Origin: Gordius sp. MW1
Lineage: Eukaryota > Nematomorpha > Gordioida > Gordea > Gordiidae
Direction: 5' to 3'
Assembly: GCA_964036665.1 (NCBI GenBank)
Contig: OZ038530.1
Span: 2,046,001-2,110,000 of the forward strand
Length of the DNA: 64,000 nucleotides
In this document: positions 51,063 to 63,700 of the stretch, in pieces
Position numbering within the stretch: position 1 is the first letter of the stretch
Layout of the letters: every line of letters begins with the position of its first letter
Translations under genes and position numbers: made by a program
The notes under the pieces: model-generated
The model's database searches: none
What the model saw: only the letters and a program-made list of their open reading frames with translations
What the model was told of the DNA's origin: nothing

Positions 51063-54000
51063 CGTAAAAAAATATATAAAAGTATGCCAATTTGAGAATC
51101 CTATTATCCTCGATTGACTTCCGCAAAGAGGTTTTAAGCTGCGAGAACTATCATTTTGACAAAAGCCAACGTTTTATTGTTGCGATTAGTTTGTTGTATC
51201 GCAACGTGAGTGCTTAATTTTTCAAAAATGCAATATGCGATCATGATTTCAAAGTAATAATTTCCTGATTCTGATAAATTTTTACTTTTTAGCATAGAAA
51301 CCACGTCGGAAAACGACAACTTTCATCGGATGAATACGGTTCAAAGAAAAATATGTGAAAAATTTTGAGGTAAAAAAATTTATTTTTTTCGATTCTATGT
51401 GAAAGAGCACAAAAAAATATATAAAAGTATGCCAATTTGAGAATCCTATTATTCTCGATTGACTTCCGCAAAGAGGTTTTAAGCTGCGAGAACTATCATT
51501 TTGACAAAAGACAAGGTTTTATTGTTGCGATTAGTTTGTTGTATCGCAACGTGAGTGCTTAATTTTTCAAAAATGCACTATGCGATCATGATTTCAAAGT
51601 AATAGTTTTCTGATTCTGATAAATTTTTACTTTTTATCATCGAAACCACGTCTGAAAACGACAACTTTCATCGGATGCATACGGTTGAAAGAAAAATATG
51701 TGAAAAATTTTGAGGTAAAAATATTTATTTTTTTCGATTCTATGTGAAAGAGCGTAAAAAAATATATAAAAGTAAGCCAATTTGAGAATCCTATTATCCT
51801 CGATTGACTTCCGCAAAGAGGTTTTAAGCTGCGAGAACTATCATTTTGACAAAAGACAACGTTTTATTGTTGCGATTAGTTTGTTGTATCGCAACGTGAG
51901 TGCTTAATTTTTTAAAAATGCACTATGCGATCATGATTTCAAAGTAATAGTTTTCTGATTCTGATAAATTTTTACTTTTTATCATCGAAACCACGTCTGA
52001 AAACGACAACTTTCATCGGATGCATACGGTTGAAAGAAAAATATGTGAAAAATTTTGAGGTAAAAATATTTATTTTTTTCGATTCTATGTGAAAGAGCGT
52101 AAAAAAATATATAAAAGTATGCCAATTTGAGAATCCTATTATCCTCGATTGACTTCCGCAAAGAGGTTTTAAGCTGCGAGAACTATCATTTTGACAAAAG
52201 ACAACGTTTTATTGTTTCGATTAGTATGTTGTATCGCAACGTGAGTGCTTAATTTTTCAAAAATGCACTATGCGATCATGATTTCAAAGTAATAGTTTTC
52301 TGATTCTGATAAATTTTTACTTTTTATCATCGAAACCACGTCTGAAAACGACAACTTTCATCGGATGCATACGGTTGAAAGAAAAATATGTGAAAAATTT
52401 TGAGGTAAAAATATTTATTTTTTTCGATTCTATGTGAAAGAGCGTAAAAAAATATATAAAAGTAAGCCAATTTGAGAATCCTATTATCCTCGATTGACTT
52501 CCGCAAAGAGGTTTTAAGCTGCGAGAACTATCATTTTGACAAAAGACAACGTTTTATTGTTGCGATTAGTTTGTTGTATCGCAACGTGAGTGCTTAATAT
52601 TTCAAAAATGCACTATGCGATCATGATTTCAAAGTAATAGTTTTCTGATTCTGATAAATTTTTACTTTTTATCATCAAAACCACGTATGAAAACGACAAC
52701 TTTCATCGGATGCATACGGTTGAAAGAAAAATATGTGAAAAATTTTGAGGTAAAAATATTTATTTTTTTCGATTCTATGTGAAAGAGCGTAAAAAAATAT
52801 ATAAAAGTATGCCAATTTGAGAATCCTATTATCCTCGATTGACTTCCGCAAAGAGGTTTTAAGCTGCGAGAACTATCATTTTGACAAAAGACAACGTTTT
52901 ATTGTTGCGATTAGTTTGTTGTATCGCAACGTGAGTGCTTAATTTTTCAAAAATGCAATATGCGATCATGATTTCAAAGTAATAATTTTCTGATTCTGAT
53001 AAATTTTTACTTTTTAGCATAGAAACCACGTCGGAAAACGACAACTTTCATCGGATGAATACGGTTCAAAGAAAAATATGTGAAAAATTTTGAGGTAAAA
53101 AAATTTATTTTTTTCGATTCTATGTGAAAGAGCATAAAAAAATATATAAAAGTATGCCAATTTGAGAATCCTATTATTCTCGATTGACTTCCGCAAAGAG
53201 GTTTTAAGCTGCGAGAACTATCATTTTGACAAAAGACAAGGTTTTATTGTTGCGATTAGTTTGTTGTATCGCAACGTGAGTGCTTAATTTTTCAAAAATG
53301 CACTATGCGATCATGATTTCAAAGTAATAGTTTTCTGATTCTGATAAATTTTTACTTTTTATCATCGAAACCACGTCTGAAAACGACAACTTTCATCGGA
53401 TGCATACGGTTGAAAGAAAAATATGTGAAAAATTTTGAGGTAAAAATATTTATTTTTTTCGATTCTATGCGAAAGAGCGTAAAAAAATATATAAAAGTAA
53501 GCCAATTTGAGAATCCTATTATCCTCGATTGACTTCCGCAAAGAGGTTTTAAGCTGCGAGAACTATCATTTTGACAAAAGACAACGTTTTATTGTTGCGA
53601 TTAGTTTGTTGTATCGCAACGTGAGTGCTTAATTTTTTAAAAATGCACTATGCGATCATGATTTCAAAGTAATAGTTTTCTGATTCTGATAAATTTTTAC
53701 TTTTTATCATCGAAACCACGTCTGAAAACGACAACTTTCATCGGATGCATACGGTTGAAAGAAAAATATGTGAAAAATTTTGAGGTAAAAATATTTATTT
53801 TTTTCGATTCTATGTGAAAGAGCGTAAAAAAATATATAAAAGTATGCCAATTTGAGAATCCTATTATCCTCGATTGACTTCCGCAAAGAGGTTTTAAGCT
53901 GCGAGAACTATCATTTTGACAAAAGACAACGTTTTATTGTTTCGATTAGTATGTTGTATCGCAACGTGAGTGCTTAATTTTTCAAAAATGCACTATGCGA

Positions 54001-55547
54001 TCATGATTTCAAAGTAATAGTTTTCTGATTCTGATAAATTTTTACTTTTTATCATCGAAACCACGTCTGAAAACGACAACTTTCATCGGATGCATACGGT
54101 TGAAAGAAAAATATGTGAAAAATTTTGAGGTAAAAATATTTATTTTTTTCGATTCTATGTGAAAGAGCGTAAAAAAATATATAAAAGTAAGCCAATTTGA
54201 GAATCCTATTATCCTCGATTGACTTCCGCAAAGAGGTTTTAAGCTGCGAGAACTATCATTTTGACAAAAGACAACGTTTTATTGTTGCGATTAGTTTGTT
54301 GTATCGCAACGTGAGTGCTTAATATTTCAAAAATGCACTATGCGATCATGATTTCAAAGTAATAGTTTTCTGATTCTGATAAATTTTTACTTTTTATCAT
54401 CAAAACCACGTATGAAAACGACAACTTTCATCGGATGCATACGGTTGAAAGAAAAATATGTGAAAAATTTTGAGGTAAAAATATTTATTTTTTTCGATTC
54501 TATGTGAAAGAGCGTAAAAAAATATATAAAAGTATGCCAATTTGAGAATCCTATTATCCTCGATTGACTTCCGCAAAGAGGTTTTAAGCTGCGAGAACTA
54601 TCATTTTGACAAAAGACAACGTTTTATTGTTGCGATTAGTTTGTTGTATCGCAACGTGAGTGCTTAATTTTTCAAAAATGCAATATGCGATCATGATTTC
54701 AAAGTAATAATTTTCTGATTCTGATAAATTTTTACTTTTTAGCATAGAAACCACGTCGGAAAACGACAACTTTCATCGGATGAATACGGTTCAAAGAAAA
54801 ATATGTGAAAAATTTTGAGGTAAAAAAATTTATTTTTTTCGATTCTATGTGAAAGAGCATAAAAAAATATATAAAAGTATGCCAATTTGAGAATCCTATT
54901 ATTCTCGATTGACTTCCGCAAAGAGGTTTTAAGCTGCGAGAACTATCATTTTGACAAAAGACAAGGTTTTATTGTTGCGATTAGTTTGTTGTATCGCAAC
55001 GTGAGTGCTTAATTTTTCAAAAATGCACTATGCGATCATGATTTCAAAGTAATAGTTTTCTGATTCTGATAAATTTTTACTTTTTATCATCGAAACCACG
55101 TCTGAAAACGACAACTTTCATCGGATGCATACGGTTGAAAGAAAAATATGTGAAAAATTTTGAGGTAAAAATATTTATTTTTTTCGATTCTATGTGAAAG
55201 AGCGTAAAAAAATATATAAAAGTAAGCCAATTTGAGAATCCTATTATCCTCGATTGACTTCCGCAAAGAGGTTTTAAGCTGCGAGAACTATCATTTTGAC
55301 AAAAGACAACGTTTTATTGTTGCGATTAGTTTGTTGTATCGCAACGTGAGTGCTTAATTTTTCAAAAATGCACTATGCGATCATGATTTCAAAGTAATAG
55401 TTTTCTGATTCTGATAAATTTTTACTTTTTATCATCGAAACCACGTCTGAAAACGACAACTTTCATCGGATGCATACGGTTGAAAGAAAAATATGTGAAA
55501 AATTTTGAGGTAAAAATATTTATTTTTTTCGATTCTATGTGAAAGAG
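51063..55547 (+). repeat. HOR domain 10: 5-mer of exactly 1725 bp, 2.6 copies
   Basis: Monomers start every 345 bp from 51063 (51063, 51408, 51753, 52098, 52443, and so on to 55203). Copies begin at 51063, 52788 and 54513, each opening with the GCAATATGCG hybrid followed by the ATTATTCTCG monomer. TTTTTTAAAAATGC (51909, 53634), GTTTCGATTAGTATG (52214, 53939), TTAATATTTC (52595, 54320) and CATCAAAACCACGTATG (52673, 54398) each recur at 1725 bp. The third copy stops after three monomers. Small differences include CACAAA at 51408 and TATGCGAAAG near 53467. Confidence 0.93.
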
Positions 55548-58500
55548 CGTAAAAAAATATATAAAAGTATGCCAATTTGAGAATCCTATTATCCTCAATT
55601 GACTTCCGCAAAGAGGTTTTAAGCTGCGAGAACTATCATTTTGACAAAAGACAGCGTTTTATTGTTGCGATTAGTTTGTTGTATCGCAACGTGTGTGCTT
55701 AATTTTTCAAAAATGCACTATGCGATCATGATTTCAAAGTAATAGTTTTCTGATTCTGATAAATTTTTACTTTTTATCATCGAAACCACGTCTGAAAACG
55801 ACAACTTTCATCGGATGCATACGGCTGAAAGAAAAATATGTGAAAAATTTTGAGGTAAAAATAATGATTTTTTTCGATTCTATGTGAAAGAGCGTAAAAA
55901 AATATATAAAAGTATGCCAATTTGAGAATCCTATTATCCTCGATTGACTTCCGCAAAGAGGTTTTAAGCTGCGAGAACTATCATTTTGACAAAAGACAAC
56001 GTTTTATTGTTGCGATTAGTTTGTTGTATCGCAACGTGAGTGCTTAATTTTTCAAAAATGCAATATGCGATCATGATTTCAAAGTAAAAGTTTTCTGATT
56101 CTGATAAATTTTTACTTTTTAGCATAGAAACCACGTCGGAAAACGACAACTTTCATCGGATGAATACGGTTCAAAGAAAAATATGTGAAAAATTTTGAGG
56201 TAAAAAAATTTATTTTTTTCGATTCTATGTGAAAGAGCATAAAAAAATATATAAAAGTATGCCAATTTGAGAATCCTATTATCCTCGATTGACTTCCGCA
56301 AAGAGGTTTTAAGCTGCGAGAACTATCATTTTGACAAAAGACAACGTTTTATTGTTGCGATTAGTTTGTTGTATCGCAACGTGAGTGCTTAATTTTTCAA
56401 AAATGCACTATGCGATCATGATTTCAAAGTAATAGTTTTCTGATTCTGATAAATTTTTACTTTTTATCATCGAAACCACGTCTGAAAACGACAACTTTCA
56501 TCGGATGCATACGGTTGAAAGAAAAATATGTGAAAAATTTTGAGGTAAAAATATTTATTTTTTTCGATTCTATGTGAAAGAGCGTAAAAAAATATATAAA
56601 AGTATGCCAATTTGAGAATCCTATTATCCTCGATTGACTTCCGCAAAGAGGTTTTAAGCTGCGAGAACTATCATTTTGACAAAAGACAGCGTTTTATTGT
56701 TGCGATTAGTTTGTTGTATCGCAACGTGAGTGCTTAATTTTTCAAAAATGCACTATGCGATCATGATTTCAAAGTAATAGTTTTCTGATTCTGATAAATT
56801 TTTACTTTTTATCATCGAAACCACGTATGAAAACGACAACTTTCATCGGATGCATACGGTTGAAAGAAAAATATGTGAAAAATTTTGAGGTAAAAATATT
56901 TATTTTTTTCGATTCTATGTGAAAGAGCGTAAAAAAATATATAAAAGTATGCCAATTTGAGAATCCTATTATCCTCGATTGACTTCCGCAAAGAGGTTTT
57001 AAGCTGCGAGAACTATCATTTTGACAAAAGACAACGTTTTATTGTTGCGATTAGTTTGTTGTATCGCAACGTGAGTGCTTAGTTTTTCAAAAATGCAATA
57101 TGCGATCATGATTTCAAAGTAAAAGTTTTCTGATTCTGATAAATTTTTACTTTTTAGCATAGAAACCACGTCGGAAAACTACAACTTTCATCGGATGCAT
57201 ACGGTTGAAAGAAAAATATGTGAAAAATTTTGAGGTAAAAATATTTATTTTTTTCGATTCTATGTGAAAGAGCGTAAAAAAATATATAAAAGTAAGCCAA
57301 TTTGAGAATCCTATTATCCTCGATTGACTTCCGCAAAGAGGTTTTAAGCTGCGAGAACTATCATTTTGACAAAAGACAACGTTTTATTGTTGCGATTAGT
57401 TTGTTGTATCGCAACGTGAGTGCTTAATTTTTCAAAAATGCACTATGCGATCATGATTTCAAAGTAATAGTTTTCTGATTCTGATAAATTTTTACTTTTT
57501 ATCATCGAAACCACGTCTGAAAACGACAACTTTCATCGGATGCATACGGTTGAAAGAAAAATATGTGAAAAATTTTGAGGGAAAAATATTTATTTTTTTC
57601 GATTCTATATGAAAGAGCGTAAAAAAATATATAAAAGTATGCCAATTTGAGAATCCTATTATCCTCAATTGACTTCCGCAAAGAGGTTTTAAGCTGCGAG
57701 AACTATCATTTTGACAAAAGACAGCGTTTTATTGTTGCGATTAGTTTGTTGTATCGCAACGTGTGTGCTTAATTTTTCAAAAATGCACTATGCGATCATG
57801 ATTTCAAAGTAATAGTTTTCTGATTCTGATAAATTTTTACTTTTTATCATCGAAACCACGTCTGAAAACGACAACTTTCATCGGATGCATACGGCTGAAA
57901 GAAAAATATGTGAAAAATTTTGAGGTAAAAATATTGATTTTTTTCGATTCTATGTGAAAGAGCGTAAAAAAATATATAAAAGTATGCCAATTTGAGAATC
58001 CTATTATCCTCGATTGACTTCCGCAAAGAGGTTTTAAGCTGCGAGAACTATCATTTTGATAAAAGACAACGTTTTATTGTTGCGATTAGTTTGTTGTATC
58101 GCAACGTGAGTGCTTAATTTTTCAAAAATGCAATATGCGATCATGATTTCAAAGTAAAAGTTTTCTGATTCTGATAAATTTTTACTTTTTAGCATAGAAA
58201 CCACGTCGGAAAACGACAACTTTCATCGGATGAATACGGTTCAAAGAAAAATATGTGAAAAATTTTGAGGTAAAAAAATTTATTTTTTTCGATTCTATGT
58301 GAAAGAGCATAAAAAAATATATAAAAGTATGCCAATTTGAGAATCCTATTATCCTCGATTGACTTCCGCAAAGAGGTTTTAAGCTGCGAGAACTATCATT
58401 TTGACAAAAGACAACGTTTTATTGTTGCGATTAGTTTGTTGTATCGCAACGTGAGTGCTTAATTTTTCAAAAATGCACTATGCGATCATGATTTCAAAGT

Positions 58501-59697
58501 AATAGTTTTCTGATTCTGATAAATTTTTACTTTTTATCATCGAAACCACGTCTGAAAACGACAACTTTCATCGGATGCATACGGTTGAAAGAAAAATATG
58601 TGAAAAATTTTGAGGTAAAAATATTTATTTTTTTCGATTCTATGTGAAAGAGCGTAAAAAAATATATAAAAGTATGCCAATTTGAGAATCCTATTATCCT
58701 CGATTGACTTCCGCAAAGAGGTTTTAAGCTGCGAGAACTATCATTTTGACAAAAGACAGCGTTTTATTGTTGCGATTAGTTTGTTGTATCGCAACGTGAG
58801 TGCTTAATTTTTCAAAAATGCACTATGCGATCATGATTTCAAAGTAATAGTTTTCTGATTCTGATAAATTTTTACTTTTTATCATCGAAACCACGTATGA
58901 AAACGACAACTTTCATCGAATGCATACGGTTGAAAGAAAAATATGTGAAAAATTTTGAGGTAAAAATATTTATTTTTTTCGATTCTATGTGAAAGAGCGT
59001 AAAAAAATATATAAAAGTATGCCAATTTGAGAATCCTATTATCCTCGATTGACTTCCGCAAAGAGGTTTTAAGCTGCGAGAACTATCATTTTGACAAAAG
59101 ACAACGTTTTATTGTTGCGATTAGTTTGTTGTATCGCAACGTGAGTGCTTAATTTTTCAAAAATGCAATATGCGATCATGATTTCAAAGTAAAAGTTTTC
59201 TGATTCTGATAAATTTTTACTTTTTAGCATAGAAACCACGTCGGAAAACGACAACTTTCATCGGATGCATACGGTTGAAAGAAAAATATGTGAAAAATTT
59301 TGAGGTAAAAATATTTATTTTTTTCGATTCTATGTGAAAGAGCGTAAAAAAATATAGAAAAGTATGCCAATTTGAGAATCCTATTATCCTCGATTGACTT
59401 CCGCAAAGAGGTTTTAAGCTGCGAGAACTATCATTTTGACAAAAGACAACGTTTTATTGTTGCGATTAGTTTGTTGTATCGCAACGTGAGTGCTTAATTT
59501 TTCAAAAATGCACTATGCGATCATGATTTCAAAGTAATAGTTTTCTGATTCTGATAACTTTTTACTTTTTATCATCGAAACCACGTCTGAAAACGACAAC
59601 GTTCATCGGATGCATACGGTTGAAAGAAAAATATGTGAAAAATTTTGAGGTAAAAATATTTATTTTTTTCGATTCTATGTGAAAGAGCGTAAAAAAA

Positions 59698-59707
59698 TAT
59701 ATAAAAG
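59698..59707 (+). promoter_or_regulatory. TATA-box-like TATATAAAAG (reference copy, one per monomer)
   Basis: TATATAAAAG matches the eukaryotic TATA-box consensus well and occurs once per monomer on the + strand, right after an A7 tract. Variants are ATATATGAAAG (for example 20290 and 26156), ATGTATAAAAG (28566, 34090, 39523, 44656) and ATATAGAAAAG (59352). In an AT-rich repeat such a match can arise by chance, and nothing here proves transcription. If used, it would drive + strand satellite transcripts. Confidence 0.25.
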
Positions 59708-59803
59708 TATGCCAATTTGAGAATCCTATTATCCTCGATTGACTTCCGCAAAGAGGTTTTAAGCTGCGAGAACTATCATTTTGACAAAAGACAACGTTTT
59801 ATT

Positions 59804-59830
59804 GTTGCGATTAGTTTGTTGTATCGCAAC
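59804..59830 (+). other. Conserved 8-bp inverted repeat in every monomer (reference copy)
   Basis: GTTGCGAT (59804-59811) and ATCGCAAC (59823-59830) are perfect reverse complements around an 11-nt loop. The pair is present in nearly all monomers; in the first monomer it lies at 117-143. Variants GTTTGTTTATCGC and GTTTGTAAATCGC shorten the loop to 10 nt but keep both arms. Arm-breaking changes are few (near 39980, 46442, 47473, 52215 and 53940). Possible roles are a hairpin or a dimeric protein site; neither can be shown from sequence. Confidence 0.8.
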
Positions 59831-59864
59831 GTGAGTGCTTAATTTTTCAAAAATGCACTATGCG

Positions 59865-59872
59865 ATCATGAT
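59865..59872 (+). other. 8-bp palindrome ATCATGAT within GCGATCATGAT (reference copy)
   Basis: ATCATGAT is self-complementary and preceded by GCG, giving another GCGAT like the arms of the nearby inverted repeat. It persists in most monomers, including those that lost TAT just upstream (GCACTGCGATC). Exceptions include GATCATAATTTC near 29090 and 31160, CAATCATG in the TTATGCTGCG monomers, and GATCCTG near 61590. A binding site is possible but unproven. Confidence 0.5.
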
Positions 59873-59925
59873 TTCAAAGTAATAGTTTTCTGATTCTGAT
59901 AAATTTTTACTTTTTATCATCGAAA

Positions 59926-59932
59926 CCACGTC
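59926..59932 (+). promoter_or_regulatory. ACGT-core motif CCACGTC (reference copy)
   Basis: ACCACGTC is retained in almost every monomer of both types, one of the few GC-richer conserved tracts, and is followed by TG in B or GG in A. An ACGT core is the recognition core of many bZIP factors. Visible changes next to it include ACCGCGTC near 50956 and CACGTATG in several right-hand monomers. This is a motif match only. Confidence 0.2.
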
Positions 59933-60722
59933 TGAAAACGACAACTTTCATCGGATGCATACGGTTGAAAGAAAAATATGTGAAAAATTTTGAGGTAAAA
60001 ATATTTATTTTTTTCGATTCTATGTGAAAGAGCGTAAAAAAATATATAAAAGTAAGCCAATTTGAGAATCCTATTATCCTCGATTGACTTCCGCAAAGAG
60101 GTTTTAAGCTGCGAGAACTATCATTTTGACAAAAGACAACGTTTTATTGTTGCGATTAGTTTGTTGTATCGCAACGTGAGTGCTTAATTTTTCAAAAATG
60201 CACTATGCGATCATGATTTCAAAGTAATAGTTTTCTGATTCTGATAAATTTTTACTTTTTATCATCGAAACCACGTCTGAAAACGACAACTTTCATCGGA
60301 TGCATACGGTTGAAAGAAAAATATGTGAAATATTTTGAGGTAAAAATATTTATTTTTTTCGATTCTATGTGAAAGAGCGTAAAAAAATATATAAAAGTAA
60401 GCCAATTTGAGAATCCTATTATCCTCGATTGACTTCCGCAAAGAGGTTTTAAGCTGCGAGAACTATCATTTTGACAAAAGACAACGTTTTATTGTTGCGA
60501 TTAGTTTGTTGTATCGCAACGTGAGTGCTTAATTTTTCAAAAATGCACTATGCGATCATGATTTCAAAGTAATAGTTTTCTGATTCTGATAAATTTTTAC
60601 TTTTTATCATCGAAACCACGTCTGAAAACGACAACTTTCATCGGATGCATACGGTTGAAAGAAAAATATGTGAAAAATTTTGAGGTAAAAATATTTATTT
60701 TTTTCGATTCTATGTGAAAGAG

Positions 60723-63700
60723 CGTAAAAAAATATATAAAAGTATGCCAATTTGAGAATCCTATTATCCTCAATTGACTTCCGCAAAGAGGTTTTAAGCT
60801 GCGAGAACTATCATTTTGACAAAAGACAGCGTTTTATTGTTGCGATTAGTTTGTTGTATCGCAACGTGTGTGCTTAATTTTTCAAAAATGCACTATGCGA
60901 TCATGATTTCAAAGTAATAGTTTTCTGATTCTGATAAATTTTTACTTTTTATCATCGAAACCACGTCTGAAAACGACAACTTTCATCGGATGCATACGGC
61001 TGAAAGAAAAATATGTGAAAAATTTTGAGGTAAAAATAATGATTTTTTTCGATTCTATGTGAAAGAGCGTAAAAAAATATATAAAAGTATGCCAATTTGA
61101 GAATCCTATTATCCTCGATTGACTTCCGCAAAGAGGTTTTAAGCTGCGAGAACTATCATTTTGACAAAAGACAACGTTTTATTGTTGCGATTAGTTTGTT
61201 GTATCGCAACGTGAGTGCTTAATTTTTCAAAAATGCAATATGCGATCATGATTTCAAAGTAAAAGTTTTCTGATTCTGATAAATTTTTACTTTTTAGCAT
61301 AGAAACCACGTCGGAAAACGACAACTTTCATCGGATGAATACGGTTCAAAGAAAAATATGTGAAAAATTTTGAGGTAAAAAAATTTATTTTTTTCGATTC
61401 TATGTGAAAGAGCATAAAAAAATATATAAAAGTATGCCAATTTGAGAATCCTATTATCCTCGATTGACTTCCGCAAAGAGGTTTTAAGCTGCGAGAACTA
61501 TCATTTTGACAAAAGACAACGTTTTATTGTTGCGATTAGTTTGTTGTATCGCAACGTGAGTGCTTAATTTTTCAAAAATGCACTATGCGATCCTGATTTC
61601 AAAGTAATAGTTTTCTGATTCTGATAAATTTTTACTTTTTATCATCGAAACCACGTCTGAAAACGACAACTTTCATCGGATGCATACGGTTGAAAGAAAA
61701 ATATGTGAAAAATTTTGAGGTAAAAATATTTATTTTTTTCGATTCTATGTGAAAGAGCGTAAAAAAATATATAAAAGTATGCCAATTTGAGAATCCTATT
61801 ATCCTCGATTGACTTCCGCAAAGAGGTTTTAAGCTGCGAGAACTATCATTTTGACAAAAGACAGCGTTTTATTGTTGCGATTAGTTTGTTGTATCGCAAC
61901 GTGAGTGCTTAATTTTTCAAAAATGCACTATGCGATCATGATTTCAAAGTAATAGTTTTCTGATTCTGATAAATTTTTACTTTTTATCATCGAAACCACG
62001 TATGAAAACGACAACTTTCATCGGATGCATACGGTTGAAAGAAAAATATGTGAAAAATTTTGAGGTAAAAATATTTATTTTTTTCGATTCTATGTGAAAG
62101 AGCGTAAAAAAATATATAAAAGTATGCCAATTTGAGAATCCTATTATCCTCGATTGACTTCCGCAAAGAGGTTTTAAGCTGCGAGAACTATCATTTTGAC
62201 AAAAGACAACGTTTTATTGTTGCGATTAGTTTGTTGTATCGCAACGTGAGTGCTTAGTTTTTCAAAAATGCAATATGCGATCATGATTTCAAAGTAAAAG
62301 TTTTCTGATTCTGATAAATTTTTACTTTTTAGCATAGAAACCACGTCGGAAAACTACAACTTTCATCGGATGCATACGGTTGAAAGAAAAATATGTGAAA
62401 AATTTTGAGGTAAAAATATTTATTTTTTTCGATTCTATGTGAAAGAGCGTAAAAAAATATATAAAAGTAAGCCAATTTGAGAATCCTATTATCCTCGATT
62501 GACTTCCGCAAAGAGGTTTTAAGCTGCGAGAACTATCATTTTGACAAAAGACAACGTTTTATTGTTGCGATTAGTTTGTTGTATCGCAACGTGAGTGCTT
62601 AATTTTTCAAAAATGCACTATGCGATCATGATTTCAAAGTAATAGTTTTCTGATTCTGATAAATTTTTACTTTTTATCATCGAAACCACGTCTGAAAACG
62701 ACAACTTTCATCGGATGCATACGGTTGAAAGAAAAATATGTGAAAAATTTTGAGGGAAAAATATTTATTTTTTTCGATTCTATATGAAAGAGCGTAAAAA
62801 AATATATAAAAGTATGCCAATTTGAGAATCCTATTATCCTCAATTGACTTCCGCAAAGAGGTTTTAAGCTGCGAGAACTATCATTTTGACAAAAGACAGC
62901 GTTTTATTGTTGCGATTAGTTTGTTGTATCGCAACGTGTGTGCTTAATTTTTCAAAAATGCACTATGCGATCATGATTTCAAAGTAATAGTTTTCTGATT
63001 CTGATAAATTTTTACTTTTTATCATCGAAACCACGTCTGAAAACGACAACTTTCATCGGATGCATACGGCTGAAAGAAAAATATGTGAAAAATTTTGAGG
63101 TAAAAATATTGATTTTTTTCGATTCTATGTGAAAGAGCGTAAAAAAATATATAAAAGTATGCCAATTTGAGAATCCTATTATCCTCGATTGACTTCCGCA
63201 AAGAGGTTTTAAGCTGCGAGAACTATCATTTTGATAAAAGACAACGTTTTATTGTTGCGATTAGTTTGTTGTATCGCAACGTGAGTGCTTAATTTTTCAA
63301 AAATGCAATATGCGATCATGATTTCAAAGTAAAAGTTTTCTGATTCTGATAAATTTTTACTTTTTAGCATAGAAACCACGTCGGAAAACGACAACTTTCA
63401 TCGGATGAATACGGTTCAAAGAAAAATATGTGAAAAATTTTGAGGTAAAAAAATTTATTTTTTTCGATTCTATGTGAAAGAGCATAAAAAAATATATAAA
63501 AGTATGCCAATTTGAGAATCCTATTATCCTCGATTGACTTCCGCAAAGAGGTTTTAAGCTGCGAGAACTATCATTTTGACAAAAGACAACGTTTTATTGT
63601 TGCGATTAGTTTGTTGTATCGCAACGTGAGTGCTTAATTTTTCAAAAATGCACTATGCGATCATGATTTCAAAGTAATAGTTTTCTGATTCTGATAAATT

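Larger units (their letters stand above)
59688..60032 (+). repeat. Representative type B monomer (345 bp)
   Basis: This copy carries the commonest base at nearly every variable site of the right-hand half, so it is useful as a reference unit. Landmarks by offset: TATATAAAAG 11-20, GCAAAGAGG 61-69, inverted repeat arms 117-124 and 136-143, ATCATGAT 178-185, CCACGTC 239-245, ATGCAT 268-273, GAAAAATTTTGAGG about 295-308, T7 about 321-327. I see no convincing internal duplication that would make the unit a dimer of about 172 bp. A length near 345 bp is close to two nucleosome repeats, a common size class for satellites. Confidence 0.85.
55548..60722 (+). repeat. HOR domain 11, copy 1: 15-mer of exactly 5175 bp
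   Basis: Fifteen monomers of exactly 345 bp start at 55548 and every 345 bp after. The unit is nested: monomers 1-6 and 7-12 are related 6-mers (2070 bp), both opening with CCTCAATTGAC, GACAGCG and GTGTGTGC, then GCAATATGCG with GTAAAAG, a hybrid, GACAGCG with CGTATG, and a second GCAATATGCG monomer; three plain B monomers follow. Markers separating the two 6-mers are AATAATGATT against AATATTGATT, CTTAGTTTT, GAGGGAAAAA, CTATATGAAAG and TTTTGATAAAAG. Confidence 0.93.

Noticed and set aside
59950..59970. CENP-B box in CTTTCATCGGATGCATACGG
   Set aside because: It lacks the essential TTCG and CGGG elements at the required spacing on either strand.
49106..63546. Recurring pairs of overlapping 60-61 codon minus-strand frames
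   Set aside because: They recur because the monomer is 345 bp, in register by three. No ribosome-binding or start context, no conserved domain, and frames change with single-base repeat variants.
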